A stretch of DNA of 64,000 nucleotides. Source: Knoellia sinensis KCTC 19936 (GTDB taxonomy: Bacteria; Actinomycetota; Actinomycetes; Actinomycetales; Dermatophilaceae). Both the position numbers and the translations under genes were made by a program. The notes under the pieces are model-generated. The model saw only the letters and a program-made list of their open reading frames with translations, did not search any database and was not told where the DNA came from. Where the stretch lies: NCBI RefSeq assembly GCF_000768705.1, contig NZ_AVPJ01000011.1:45656-109655 (forward strand), read 5' to 3'. Shown here in pieces: positions 11,148 to 19,314 of the stretch (positions within the stretch are counted from its first letter, which is position 1; every line of letters starts with the position of its first letter).

Positions 11148-11600
11148 TCAGAGCGGCAGCGGCCGGTCCGCCACGACGCTCTTCATCACGAGCGTCGAAC
11201 TGAGCCGCTGGACGCCGGGCAGCGCCGTGATCTGCTCGTCATACAGGGTCTGGAACGCCGGCAGATCACGTGCGACCACCTGCAACAGGTAGTCGGGGTC
11301 CCCGAAAAGTCGCTGGGCCCGGATGACCTGCGGGATCTCTCCGACGGCTGACTCGAAGCCCACCACGGTGTCCCGGTCTGCCGCCGCCATGGTGACGAAG
11401 ACCAGTGCTTCGAACGTGAGGCCCAACGCGTGGGCATCGAGGTGGGCGCGGTAGCCGCCGATCACGCCAGAACCCTCGAGAGCCTTGAGTCGACGGTGGG
11501 TGGGGGACACGCTGAGCCGGATCCGATCAGCGATCTCGGTGATGCTCAGCCGCCCGTCAACTTGCAGCTCGGCAAGGATCTTCTTGTCCACGGCGTCCAT
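11148..11600 (-). CDS. Lrp/AsnC family transcriptional regulator
   Basis: 150 residues. An AsnC-type HTH at about 3-60 (DKKILAELQVDGRLSITEIADRIRLSVSPTHRRLKALE) and a RAM/ACT-like ligand domain (about 70-145) with GDPDYLLQVVARDL. Lrp proteins bind amino acids and control amino-acid transport and metabolism. It is divergent from a LysE-family exporter, a recurrent pairing in which the regulator induces amino-acid export. Confidence 0.93.
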   Translation of the reverse strand: MDAVDKKILAELQVDGRLSITEIADRIRLSVSPTHRRLKALEGSGVIGGYRAHLDAHALGLTFEALVFVTMAAADRDTVVGFESAVGEIPQVIRAQRLFGDPDYLLQVVARDLPAFQTLYDEQITALPGVQRLSSTLVMKSVVADRPLPL

Positions 11601-11727
11601 GAGGTCGATTCTCCCTCAAGAGCGCCTGTGTGTGGCAGAACTTGGAATCGCTTTTGGGGTGGTCGTCAATAACCTTCCATCAGGTGTCGGATCACCCGGA
11701 TCCGGACCAGCGAAGGCAGGAGCGACC

Positions 11728-12360
11728 GTGGCACTGAGCAGCATCACGGCTTTCTGGGCGGTGTCGATCCTCCTCGTCCTCACGCCAGGGGCCGAGTGGG
11801 CGTACGCGATCAGCGCGGGGCTGCGGCACCGCAGTGTCCTACCGGCAGTGGGGGGAATGCTGTCCGGTCACCTCCTCGCGACTGCCCTGGTGGCCGCGGG
11901 CCTCGCGGCGGCGATCTCGCGCTCGCCCCTCGTCCTGGCGGCCCTCACCGCGACCGGTGCTGCCTATCTCGTCTGGCTGGGCGTCTCGACCCTGACTCAG
12001 GAGGCGCCCCACCCTGCCGACCTTGCGAGCGGCCCCGTGACGGAGGAGTCCACCTGGTCTCGGCAGCTCGTGAAGGGCCTGGGCGTGAGCGGGCTCAACC
12101 CCAAGGTGTTCCTGCTCTTCCTCGCGCTGCTTCCCCAGTTCGTCCAGCCGCAGCAGCCAGCGTCCGTGCCGGTCCAGATCGCGGCGCTCGGAATCCTCCA
12201 CGTCGCTACCTGTGCGGTGGTCTACATCGCGGTCGCCGTCGGTGCGAAGCGGGTCCTGCGCGCGAGGCCGCGGGCCGCGATGGTCGTGACCCGGATCTCC
12301 GGTGTGGTCATGGTGGCAATGGGGGTGTTCCTGCTCGTCGAGCAGGTCCTGCACGCGTGA
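11728..12360 (+). CDS. LysE/RhtB family amino-acid exporter
   Basis: 210 residues with about six hydrophobic segments. The N-terminus contains FWAVSILLVLTPGAEWAYAIS, the LysE family motif with TPG, and the second half has GLGVSGLNPKVFLLFLALLP. The family exports basic or neutral amino acids by proton exchange across the inner membrane. The GTG start has AGGAG five bases upstream. A divergent Lrp regulator is the likely controller. Substrate unknown. Confidence 0.9.
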   Translation: MALSSITAFWAVSILLVLTPGAEWAYAISAGLRHRSVLPAVGGMLSGHLLATALVAAGLAAAISRSPLVLAALTATGAAYLVWLGVSTLTQEAPHPADLASGPVTEESTWSRQLVKGLGVSGLNPKVFLLFLALLPQFVQPQQPASVPVQIAALGILHVATCAVVYIAVAVGAKRVLRARPRAAMVVTRISGVVMVAMGVFLLVEQVLHA

Positions 12361-12393
12361 GGGGAAGGCGTTCGAGAGTCAACAGACGAGAAC

Positions 12394-12433
12394 GCGCGTA
12401 TGCCGTGGGGCTGGGGCCCCACGGCATACGCGC
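12394..12433. terminator. 17-bp perfect hairpin between convergent genes
   Basis: Arms 12394-12410 and 12417-12433 pair perfectly around a six-base loop (CTGGGG). The left arm reads GCGCGTATGCCGTGGGG. It lies between the LysE gene and the convergent LVIVD gene, so it can stop transcription in both directions. Each arm carries the GTATGCCG word. Confidence 0.85.
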
Positions 12434-12452
12434 TTCTTGGTTGGGTCGGCTC

Positions 12453-14231
12453 CTACAAGGTGCCGACCAGGTCACGGATGGACTGCTGCAGCGCCGGGTG
12501 GCTCGAACCGAGCTTCCGGAGTGCGTTGTTCAACTCGGCCACCGACGACTTGCCGTTGCCGACGAGCTTCTCGGCCTGGTCGATGTGCTTCCCGACCTGC
12601 TTGGCTGTGTTGCCCGACAGGGTGCCGGCCCGCACGGCCTGGTCGTAGTGCGAGCCGACGACTGCGAAGCTCGGCTCCCACGTCAGCTCGGACTGGAGCT
12701 GGGCGTTGAACTCGTCCTGCTTCACCTGCGCCGCCGCCTCGAGCTCGTTGTCCGACATCTGCGCGCTGCGTGTCAGGGCGAAGGCGTCGAAGCCACGGGC
12801 GATCTCGGTGCCGTAGAAGTGGCCGTTGTACCAGTACGTCGACCAGAATCCGCCGAGGTTGAGACCGGTCGGGTTCGGGCTGTTGATCGCGCCACGGTCG
12901 TAGTAGCCGATCTCCTTCGGATTGGCCGCGTCGGTGAAGTCGACGACGGACATTCCGCCCTGGTACCACGCCTGGACGAGGATGTCGCGACCCGGGACGG
13001 GGACGATGGAGGCGTTGTGCGCGACGCAGTTCTGGGTGGAGTCCTGCGGCACCGGCAGCTTGTAGTAGCTCTTGAACTGCATCTTGCCGTTCACGATCTC
13101 GAAGATCGCGTCCGCGCCCCACTCCTTCCTGTCGGTCGGCCGGCAGCGGGGGGAGGTGCCGCCGCCCCACTCGTCCGTGAAGATGACCTTCGACCCGTCG
13201 TTGCTGAACGTCGCCGAGTGCCAGTAGGAGAAGTTCGGGTCGGCGACCGCGTCGAGCCGCTTCGGGTTCACCGGATCCGAGATGTCGAGCAGCACGCCGT
13301 TGCCCTGGCACGCGCCGGCGGCCACACCGAGTTCGGGGAAGGCCGTGATGTCGTGGCACGTGTTCGTGTTGGGCAACGGGCCGTAGGGAACGCCCGATGG
13401 GTGCAGTGCGCCCGGGAGGGTGTTCTGGAGTCCGTTGAAGGCGCCGGTGGCGGCATCGGTGAAGATCCGCGGCTGGCTGACAATGCTGGCGGTCTGGGGT
13501 GCCGCGAGCGGGACCTTGATGACGTCGATCCGCCACTGCGTCGGATTGCCGGTCGTGACCGGGGCGGCCGTCAGGGCGGCGTTTTGGCAGCCGGCCAGCT
13601 CGGTCGCGGAGCGCACGCCGGCGGTGCCGGAGTTGTAGACGTAGATGTTGTTCGGGTCATCGGGATCGGTGACGAGGGTGTGGGTGTGCGACCCACGGCA
13701 GGTCTGCACGCCGGGAAGCTGCTTCGGGCTGCTCATGTTCGAAATGTCGAAGATGCGCACCCCCCGGAAGCGTTGTGCTTCGGAGCCCGCGGGTACGCCC
13801 TGCGTGCCGCAGTCGATCCGGCCGCGACCCTCCTCGACCGACATGAAGAGCAGGTCGCCGAAGACCGAGACGTCACCCTGACCGCCCGGGCAGACGAACG
13901 AACTCGCCAGCACCGGTGCCTTCGGGTCCTTGAGGTCGTAGACCTGGAAGCCGTTGAACGAGCCGACGACCGCCTTGTCGCCGGTGAAGGCCAGGTCGGA
14001 GTTGACGAAGCCGAAGTTGCCGGGAGCCGCGTCGAACGGTGCCACCCGGGGCGTGTTCTTGAGCAGTTGGACATTGCTGCTCGCATCGGAATAGGGGAAG
14101 TAGCCGGGGGCAAGACCGGGCCTCGGGTCGACCGCGGCGGTGGCCACGGCCGGGACGAGGGCCACGGCGGCCGCGATGGCGGCCGTCATGGCGATCTTGC
14201 GCGTGCGGCTTCGAGCAGAGAGGACAGCCAC
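12453..14231 (-). CDS. Secreted LVIVD-repeat beta-propeller protein
   Basis: 592 residues. The signal peptide (about 1-33) has a basic start, RSRTRKIAMTAAIAAAVALV, and an AxA-like cut before VDPRPG. The body holds LVIVD-type repeats (GFQVYDLKDPKAPVLASS, RGVRIFDISNMSSPKQL, GVLLDISDPVNPKRLDA, GMSVVDFTDAANPKEIG), which form beta-propeller blades. A C-terminal helical region (about 510-592) resembles a FIMAH-like domain. Cysteines GRGRIDCGTQG and NCVAHN suggest disulphides outside the cell. The enzymatic role, if any, is unknown. A hairpin follows its stop. Confidence 0.82.
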   Translation of the reverse strand: MAVLSARSRTRKIAMTAAIAAAVALVPAVATAAVDPRPGLAPGYFPYSDASSNVQLLKNTPRVAPFDAAPGNFGFVNSDLAFTGDKAVVGSFNGFQVYDLKDPKAPVLASSFVCPGGQGDVSVFGDLLFMSVEEGRGRIDCGTQGVPAGSEAQRFRGVRIFDISNMSSPKQLPGVQTCRGSHTHTLVTDPDDPNNIYVYNSGTAGVRSATELAGCQNAALTAAPVTTGNPTQWRIDVIKVPLAAPQTASIVSQPRIFTDAATGAFNGLQNTLPGALHPSGVPYGPLPNTNTCHDITAFPELGVAAGACQGNGVLLDISDPVNPKRLDAVADPNFSYWHSATFSNDGSKVIFTDEWGGGTSPRCRPTDRKEWGADAIFEIVNGKMQFKSYYKLPVPQDSTQNCVAHNASIVPVPGRDILVQAWYQGGMSVVDFTDAANPKEIGYYDRGAINSPNPTGLNLGGFWSTYWYNGHFYGTEIARGFDAFALTRSAQMSDNELEAAAQVKQDEFNAQLQSELTWEPSFAVVGSHYDQAVRAGTLSGNTAKQVGKHIDQAEKLVGNGKSSVAELNNALRKLGSSHPALQQSIRDLVGTL

Positions 14232-14331
14232 AGCAATTCACCAATCACTCAGGTGGCCTGGTGCCCGATGAGGCCGAACACGCCGTCGTGGGCCCTAGGA
14301 TCATGACGAACCTAGTGGTGGATCAACCCCT

Positions 14332-14356
14332 TTGACCAGAGCTGGATTGACCAGCT
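14332..14356. promoter_or_regulatory. Repeated TTGACCAG and overlapping palindrome upstream of the DUF305 gene
   Basis: TTGACCAG occurs at 14332-14339 and 14347-14354, and AGCTGG-ATTGA-CCAGCT (14340-14356) forms a palindrome overlapping the second copy. Either TTGACC could be a -35 element for the gene starting at 14402. The spacing to a -10 is not clear, so this is tentative. Confidence 0.3.
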
Positions 14357-14401
14357 TTGCGCGGGTCGCGGGTCGCCGCCACTGCCGGATGCGAGGAGTC
14401 C

Positions 14402-15151
14402 ATGGACGTCACCAAGGCGACGTATGCCGGTGCCGCGGCACTGCTGGTGGTCACGACGGGTGCGCTCGCGGTCGCCCTCACCCGCGACGACGACCCTCGG
14501 CCTGCACAGGCCGCGCGGCCCACGTCGACCGCTCCCGTCGTCCAGTTGGGTGCTCCCGGTCAGCCGAACCGGACCCTGTCACCGAACGAGGCGGCCCCGT
14601 CGGCCATCGCCCACACCGCTGCGGACGTGGCGTTCATGGAGGGGATGGTGGCGCACCACGAGCAGGCACTCGTCATGACGGCCCTCACGCGGACGAACAC
14701 GAGCAACTCCGATCTGGCCCTCATGGCCGAGCGGATGGATGTCTCCCAGCGCGATGAGATCGTGCTCCTGCAGAACTGGCTGAAGCAGCACGCCTCGGGA
14801 TCGGCGGACGCCTCGGGAACAGTGGGGGGCCATGCCGGACACGGTTCGACGGGCGTCGGCACGCGCAGTGCGACCCCGACGGGCTCCGGGGGAGCCGCCA
14901 CCCACACGATGCCCGGCATGCTCAGCGATACCGAACTCGCCCAGCTCCGGTCAGCGAGGGGCGCCGAGTTCGACCGACTCTTCCTTCAATACATGATTCG
15001 CCACCACGAGGGCGCGATCGTGATGGTCGAGGAGCTGCTGACGGGGGGCGAGGGCGGGCAGGCCAGCGATGTCTTCCTCGTGGCTCAGGACATGTCCTCG
15101 GACCAGGGGATCGAGATCGCCAAGATGAAGGCGATGCTCGCCGCCAGGTGA
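14402..15151 (+). CDS. DUF305 membrane-anchored protein
   Basis: 249 residues. An N-terminal hydrophobic segment (about 6-25) anchors or exports the protein. Two DUF305 halves follow, each with the HHE motif: FMEGMVAHHEQALVM (about 80) and FLQYMIRHHEGAIVMVEEL (about 200). They are separated by a His/Gly/Thr-rich linker. DUF305 proteins are helical, ferritin-like, and often sit near metal genes; the His residues may bind metal. The ATG at 14402 has GAGGAG upstream. Function unproven. Confidence 0.85.
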   Translation: MDVTKATYAGAAALLVVTTGALAVALTRDDDPRPAQAARPTSTAPVVQLGAPGQPNRTLSPNEAAPSAIAHTAADVAFMEGMVAHHEQALVMTALTRTNTSNSDLALMAERMDVSQRDEIVLLQNWLKQHASGSADASGTVGGHAGHGSTGVGTRSATPTGSGGAATHTMPGMLSDTELAQLRSARGAEFDRLFLQYMIRHHEGAIVMVEELLTGGEGGQASDVFLVAQDMSSDQGIEIAKMKAMLAAR

Positions 15152-15312
15152 GGTGTCGGAGTCACCCGGATCGCGGCCCCTCCACCGCGATCGGGCGAAC
15201 ATTCGTGCGCTCCGTCGCGACGCCTCGCGTCGTCAGGGTGTGGCCCGCCCCGGTAGCCGGTCCGAGGCGGGCCAGTCGTGCGACCGACGTGGGTCGGTCA
15301 GTCCCCTGAGCG

Positions 15313-15744
15313 TCAGACCGCCTCGCAGTCGACGGAGTTCGCGCCCTCGACCCAGGTGTCGATCATCTGGAACGGGAGCTCGGAGCCGGCTTCGAAGTAC
15401 TCGAGGCCCTTGCCGTTGGCCCCGTTCGGGTTCATGCGGCCGGTGTGCTTCGGGTCGCCGATGACCATGTCGTCCCGGATCTTGATGCCGACCGGGAGCT
15501 TCTCGGCCCGCAGTGCCGCATAGCCTGCGTCCACGGCTTCTGGACAGGCGGCGACGTAGCCGTGCTCGAACTGGGCGCCGAGCTCGGCGCTGACCACGAA
15601 CCAATTCGCACTCACGGGGCCCTTGAGGCTGTACATCGGGATGAAGCAGTGGTGGGCCATCGCCGGGGCGGCGGCAAGGACGGTCGCGGTCGCCGCGCCG
15701 GCGACGGCGAGGCCGGCGCGACGAAGGCTGAGTCGATGGGTCAT
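15313..15744 (-). CDS. Small secreted protein, unknown function
   Basis: 143 residues. A clear signal peptide (MTHRLSLRRAGLAVAGAATA then APAMAHH) implies export, with the mature chain starting near HHCFIP. The mature part has Cys in HHCFIPMY, AACPEAV and SVDCEAV, which may form disulphides, and His at the new N-terminus. I do not recognise a family. ATG 15744 is preceded by AGGAGG with good spacing; an upstream in-frame start would place basic residues before the signal peptide and looks wrong. Confidence 0.75.
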   Translation of the reverse strand: MTHRLSLRRAGLAVAGAATATVLAAAPAMAHHCFIPMYSLKGPVSANWFVVSAELGAQFEHGYVAACPEAVDAGYAALRAEKLPVGIKIRDDMVIGDPKHTGRMNPNGANGKGLEYFEAGSELPFQMIDTWVEGANSVDCEAV

Positions 15745-16000
15745 GCGTTCCTCCTGCTGAGTGGTTGATGCGGTGCCTGTGCAAGCAAGCACACCGCGTT
15801 GAGCCGGGCAGGCGCATCGCTCTCAAGGCTGATCGTGGTCATCCTCAAGGCCAGTGCGCCTCGTCCTCAGAGTGGTTGGACCGGTGTCCCGGACGACAGG
15901 GGCGCCTGTCCCGACGTTCCGGGAATCCAGCCCGTTCGAAGTGGACCTGTCCACGTCGGAGACCTGATCGCCGGCGGCGAACCGTCGCTACGATCGGGTG

Positions 16001-16534
16001 ATGACCACGACACTCGTTCTGTCCGTTATCGGTGACGACCGTGCCGGACTCGTCAAGGCCCTCGCCGACGTCATCGAGGAGGGCGGTGGCAACTGGGAGC
16101 GCAGCCACCTGAGCGAGCTCGCCAGCAAATTCGCGGGCATCGTCGTGGTCACCGTGCCCGAGGGGCGTGCCGACGCCCTGCGCGATGCTCTCGCCCCACT
16201 CGAGGGTCTCCTCGACGTCACGGTCCATGACGGTGGATCTCCCATTGACGAGGGCGACCGTCAGGAGGTGCGGGTCGAACTCCTCGGCAACGACCAGCCG
16301 GGCATCGTCGGTGCCGTGTCCGGTGTCCTGGCCCAGCACGGCCTGAGCGTGGCCGAGCTCGTCAGCACCACGCGGGATGCGCCGATGGCAGGCGGTCGGC
16401 TGTTCGAGGCGATCGCCGTTGCGACCGTGCCGGAAGGCGGCGACCTCGAGGCGCTGCAGGCCGACCTCGAGCAGCTGGCCACCGAGATCGTTGTTGACCT
16501 GACCCTCAGCCCCCACGACGACGAGAGCGACTGA
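16001..16534 (+). CDS. Tandem ACT-domain protein (GcvR-like)
   Basis: 177 residues with two ACT domains, about 3-85 (LVLSVIGDDRAGLVKALADVI) and about 90-170 (VRVELLGNDQPGIVGAVSGVL). This is the architecture of the glycine-cleavage regulator GcvR family, whose members bind amino acids and control partner proteins. No DNA-binding domain is present. A GTG three bases upstream is an equal start choice. No glycine-cleavage genes are nearby, so the specific role is unknown. Confidence 0.85.
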   Translation: MTTTLVLSVIGDDRAGLVKALADVIEEGGGNWERSHLSELASKFAGIVVVTVPEGRADALRDALAPLEGLLDVTVHDGGSPIDEGDRQEVRVELLGNDQPGIVGAVSGVLAQHGLSVAELVSTTRDAPMAGGRLFEAIAVATVPEGGDLEALQADLEQLATEIVVDLTLSPHDDESD

Positions 16535-16558
16535 GTCAGCTCCGGGGGACTCGCGCAA

Positions 16559-16668
16559 CGTCAGCGTGAGCGGCTGCTCTTGCGACCGTTGGCGCTGACG
16601 TTGCTGGTATGCCGTGTGCTTGCGTCAGCGTGAGGGGCTGCTCTAGCGACCATTGGCACTGACGTTGC
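16559..16668. repeat. Two hairpin cores flanking a GTATGCCG word
   Basis: A 46-bp unit at 16559-16604 recurs at 16623-16668 with four differences, a 64-bp period. The first copy, with two extra bases at 16555-16558, forms a 12-bp stem GCAACGTCAGCG/CGCTGACGTTGC. Between the copies is TGGTATGCCGTGTGCTTG, which carries the overrepresented word at 16607. The layout copies that of the large array near 59 kb although the sequence differs. Confidence 0.85.
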
Positions 16669-16679
16669 GGCTGTGGCCG

Positions 16680-17300
16680 TCAGAGCATGCGGCGCAGGTG
16701 TCCGTGCCGGGCGTGCACGAGGTGGAGCCCGACGTGGACGGCGACGGCCGCGAAGAACACGTAGTGCGTGGCGATGTGCAGCGAGAGCCAGTCGTATCCG
16801 CCGAACAGGAGCAGGAGTCCGCTGGCCGGGATCACGAAACACAGGCCCAGGAGGACCTTCTCGGTGATGCCTGCGATGGTCCGCGCCGTTCCGCCGAGGT
16901 AGGGCGCCCAGGGTGGCAGGCCTGTGCGACGCCACAGCACGCGTGCGAGACCGAGCCCCATGATGAGGACCCCGAGGGCGACGTGCAACAACGGTAGGGA
17001 TGGGTCGGTCGGACGGTTGAGGCTGTCGCGCACGAACGAGTCCTCGGCGTCGTCCTCACGCGCGTCGAGTTCGTCCTCGAGCCGGTCGGCCTCGGCCCTT
17101 GCCGCGTCGCGTGCGGCACCGTCGAGATTCTCGGCCTGCGCGTCGAGTTGCTCGATGCGCGCCTGCTCCGCGGGGAAGGCGACGTCGGCGGGCTCCATGT
17201 TCTTGCCCACCCAGAACTGAGCAACGATCGCCAGCACCGTCGTCCAGTGCAGGATCTTGGACACGAGTCCGTAGCCGTGCTCTCCGTTGCGCCAGTGCAC
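16680..17300 (-). CDS. Cytochrome b561-type membrane protein with acidic coiled insert
   Basis: 206 residues. Four membrane spans carry candidate haem histidines: SKILHWTTVLAIVAQ (about 17), PLLHVALGVLIMG (about 105), and SLHIATHYVFFAAVAVHVGLH (about 175-190). Between spans one and two is an unusual charged insert (about 43-95) rich in Glu, Asp, Arg and Ala, predicted coiled coil, absent from standard b561 proteins. The family moves electrons across the membrane, often to or from quinone. Its partner is not visible. Confidence 0.82.
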   Translation of the reverse strand: MHWRNGEHGYGLVSKILHWTTVLAIVAQFWVGKNMEPADVAFPAEQARIEQLDAQAENLDGAARDAARAEADRLEDELDAREDDAEDSFVRDSLNRPTDPSLPLLHVALGVLIMGLGLARVLWRRTGLPPWAPYLGGTARTIAGITEKVLLGLCFVIPASGLLLLFGGYDWLSLHIATHYVFFAAVAVHVGLHLVHARHGHLRRML

Positions 17301-17354
17301 CCCTCGACGATAGCGAGGTCGGGGACCTCACGGCGATGCTCCAGAGAACGCCGT

Positions 17355-17420
17355 GGGTCGGGGGCTGTGTGATGGGTCGGGGCTACCGGGCGCCCCGACC
17401 CATCACACAACCCCCGACCC
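17355..17420. terminator. 29-bp hairpin downstream of the receiver-reductase gene
   Basis: Arms 17355-17383 and 17392-17420 pair with one mismatch around an eight-base loop. The left arm begins GGGTCGGGGGCTGTGTGATG. It lies 30 bases past the stop of the minus-strand fusion gene and upstream of the b561 gene, so it probably ends transcription of the former. It is far longer than a normal terminator stem. Confidence 0.8.
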
Positions 17421-17450
17421 GTGGCCACGTCCGCCGCCGAGTCGGGAGAG

Positions 17451-19118
17451 TCAGAGGCCCATGCCTGCGCGGTACTGCCAGACCGACAGCACCGCGCTCG
17501 CCCCCTCGCCGACGGCTGTCGCGACCCGCTTCGCCGACCCGAGGCGGACGTCTCCCGCGGCGAACACCCCGGGGATGCTCGTCTCGAGGAGGTAGGGGTC
17601 CCGCTCCTCGGACCATGCCTTGGCGCTGTCCCCCGCGAGGATGGCCGTGCCCGTGGTGATGAACCCGTGCTCGTCGCGTACCACCGCCCCGTCCAGCCAG
17701 CTCGTGCGCGGTGCCGCCCCGATGAAGACGAAGACGTGGTTCGCGGACTCCGTCGTGCTCTCACCGCTGGCACCGTCGAGGATGACCACCTCCTCGAGGT
17801 GGTCGGTGCCACGCACCTCGGCGATGGTCGCCCGGCAACGGACCTCGATGTTGTCGGTGGAGAGGATCCGGTCGGCGAGGTACTGCGACATCTTCGCCTC
17901 GAGTGCGGCGCCCCGGACGAGAATCGTCACGCGCCGGGCCAGGGTCGCGAGATGGATCGCGGCCTGACCGGCCGAGTTCGCCGAGCCGACGATGTAGACG
18001 TCCTCGTCCTTGACCGTTGCCGCCTCGGACAACGCGGCGCCGTAGTAGACGCCGCGCCCGGTGAACTCGTCCACGCCCGGCGCCGCCAGGCGGTTGTAGG
18101 CGACACCGGTCGCGATCACGACCGAGTGGCCCCGGATCGTCGAGCCGTCGCTCAGCGTCACGGCGAGGGCTCCGGGGTCGGAGCTGATCGCCGTGACCTC
18201 GCGGGCGAGCAGCAGCTCCGCGCCGAACCGTCGCGCCTGCGTGAGCGCACGTCGCGACAGGTCCGACCCGGACAGGCCCTTGGGGAAGCCGAGGTAGTTC
18301 TCGATCCGACTGCTCTGCCCGGCCTGACCGCCCGCGGCCTCACCTTCGATGACGAGCGTGCTGAGACCCTCGGACGCGCCGTAGACCGCGGCAGCCAACC
18401 CGGCCGGGCCGGCGCCGATGATGATGAGGTCATAGAGGGGGACTTCCGCGTGCCCCCCGATCCCGGCCTTCTCGGCGATCTGTGCGGTGGTCGGCGCGAC
18501 GAGGACGTCGCCATCCGGGAAGACGAGGATGGGACACCTGTCGGCTGTCTGGCCCGTGAGGTCGAGGAGTTCCAGCGCCTCCGGGTCGGAGGTCAGGTCC
18601 AGCCACCGGTAAGGCACTTGGTTGCGGGCGAGGAAATCGCGGGCGGTGTGTGACTCGACGGACCAGCGATGCCCGATGACCCGGATCCCACCGAACGTCG
18701 GTCGGTGGGTGGCCGTCCAGTCCTCGAGGAGGTCGTCCAGCACGGGGAAGAGCCGCTCCTCGGGGGGATCCCACGGCTTGACCAGGTAGTGGTCCAGGCG
18801 CACCTCGTTGATGGCCGTGATGGCGACGTCGGTGTCGGCGTAGGCCGTGAGCAGAGCCGTCTTCGCATCCGGGTAGAGCCCCACCGATGCCGAGAGCAGC
18901 TCGATGCCCGTCAGGCCGGGCATCCGTTGGTCGACGAGGAGGAGCGCCACCGGCTCGTCGGCGAGACGAAGCCGCCGGAGCACCTCGAGCGCGCGATCGC
19001 CCGACTCCGCCCGCATCACCCGGAAGTGCTCGCCGAAGCCGTGGCGGACGTCGTGCGCGATGGCCTGCAGAACGTCGGGATCATCGTCGACGGCGAGGAT
19101 GATCGGCTTGCCGGCCAT
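17451..19118 (-). CDS. Response-regulator receiver fused to thioredoxin-reductase-like FAD protein
   Basis: 555 residues. A CheY-type receiver (about 5-125) has acidic DDD at 11-13, phospho-acceptor Asp63 (LVDQRMPG) and Lys of YLVKPWDPPEE. A thioredoxin-fold-like linker (about 140-235) follows, then a FAD/NAD reductase domain with DLIIIGAGPAGLAAAVYG and the NAD motif VYIVGSANSAGQAA. The usual CATC redox pair is replaced by GVYYGAALSEA, so it cannot act as a standard thioredoxin reductase. ATG 19118 follows GAGAGGGG. It is divergent from a histidine kinase that probably phosphorylates it. The output reaction is unknown. Confidence 0.9.
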   Translation of the reverse strand: MAGKPIILAVDDDPDVLQAIAHDVRHGFGEHFRVMRAESGDRALEVLRRLRLADEPVALLLVDQRMPGLTGIELLSASVGLYPDAKTALLTAYADTDVAITAINEVRLDHYLVKPWDPPEERLFPVLDDLLEDWTATHRPTFGGIRVIGHRWSVESHTARDFLARNQVPYRWLDLTSDPEALELLDLTGQTADRCPILVFPDGDVLVAPTTAQIAEKAGIGGHAEVPLYDLIIIGAGPAGLAAAVYGASEGLSTLVIEGEAAGGQAGQSSRIENYLGFPKGLSGSDLSRRALTQARRFGAELLLAREVTAISSDPGALAVTLSDGSTIRGHSVVIATGVAYNRLAAPGVDEFTGRGVYYGAALSEAATVKDEDVYIVGSANSAGQAAIHLATLARRVTILVRGAALEAKMSQYLADRILSTDNIEVRCRATIAEVRGTDHLEEVVILDGASGESTTESANHVFVFIGAAPRTSWLDGAVVRDEHGFITTGTAILAGDSAKAWSEERDPYLLETSIPGVFAAGDVRLGSAKRVATAVGEGASAVLSVWQYRAGMGL

Positions 19119-19314
19119 GACGCCCCTCTCGGCAGGTGGGCAAATGGGCACGGCGTCGAGTGGCCACAGCGACGCGCGAGCCCTCCTCAGTATTGCGCGA
19201 GTTTGCTTGTCCGGTACCGGGTTCGAGCCATACGCTCGAAGGGCAACGAGCCGGGCGAGGGTGGCACACCGCGTGCTGCAGAGGGATGACGTCCACGGCT
19301 CGCAGGAGGCCCAC

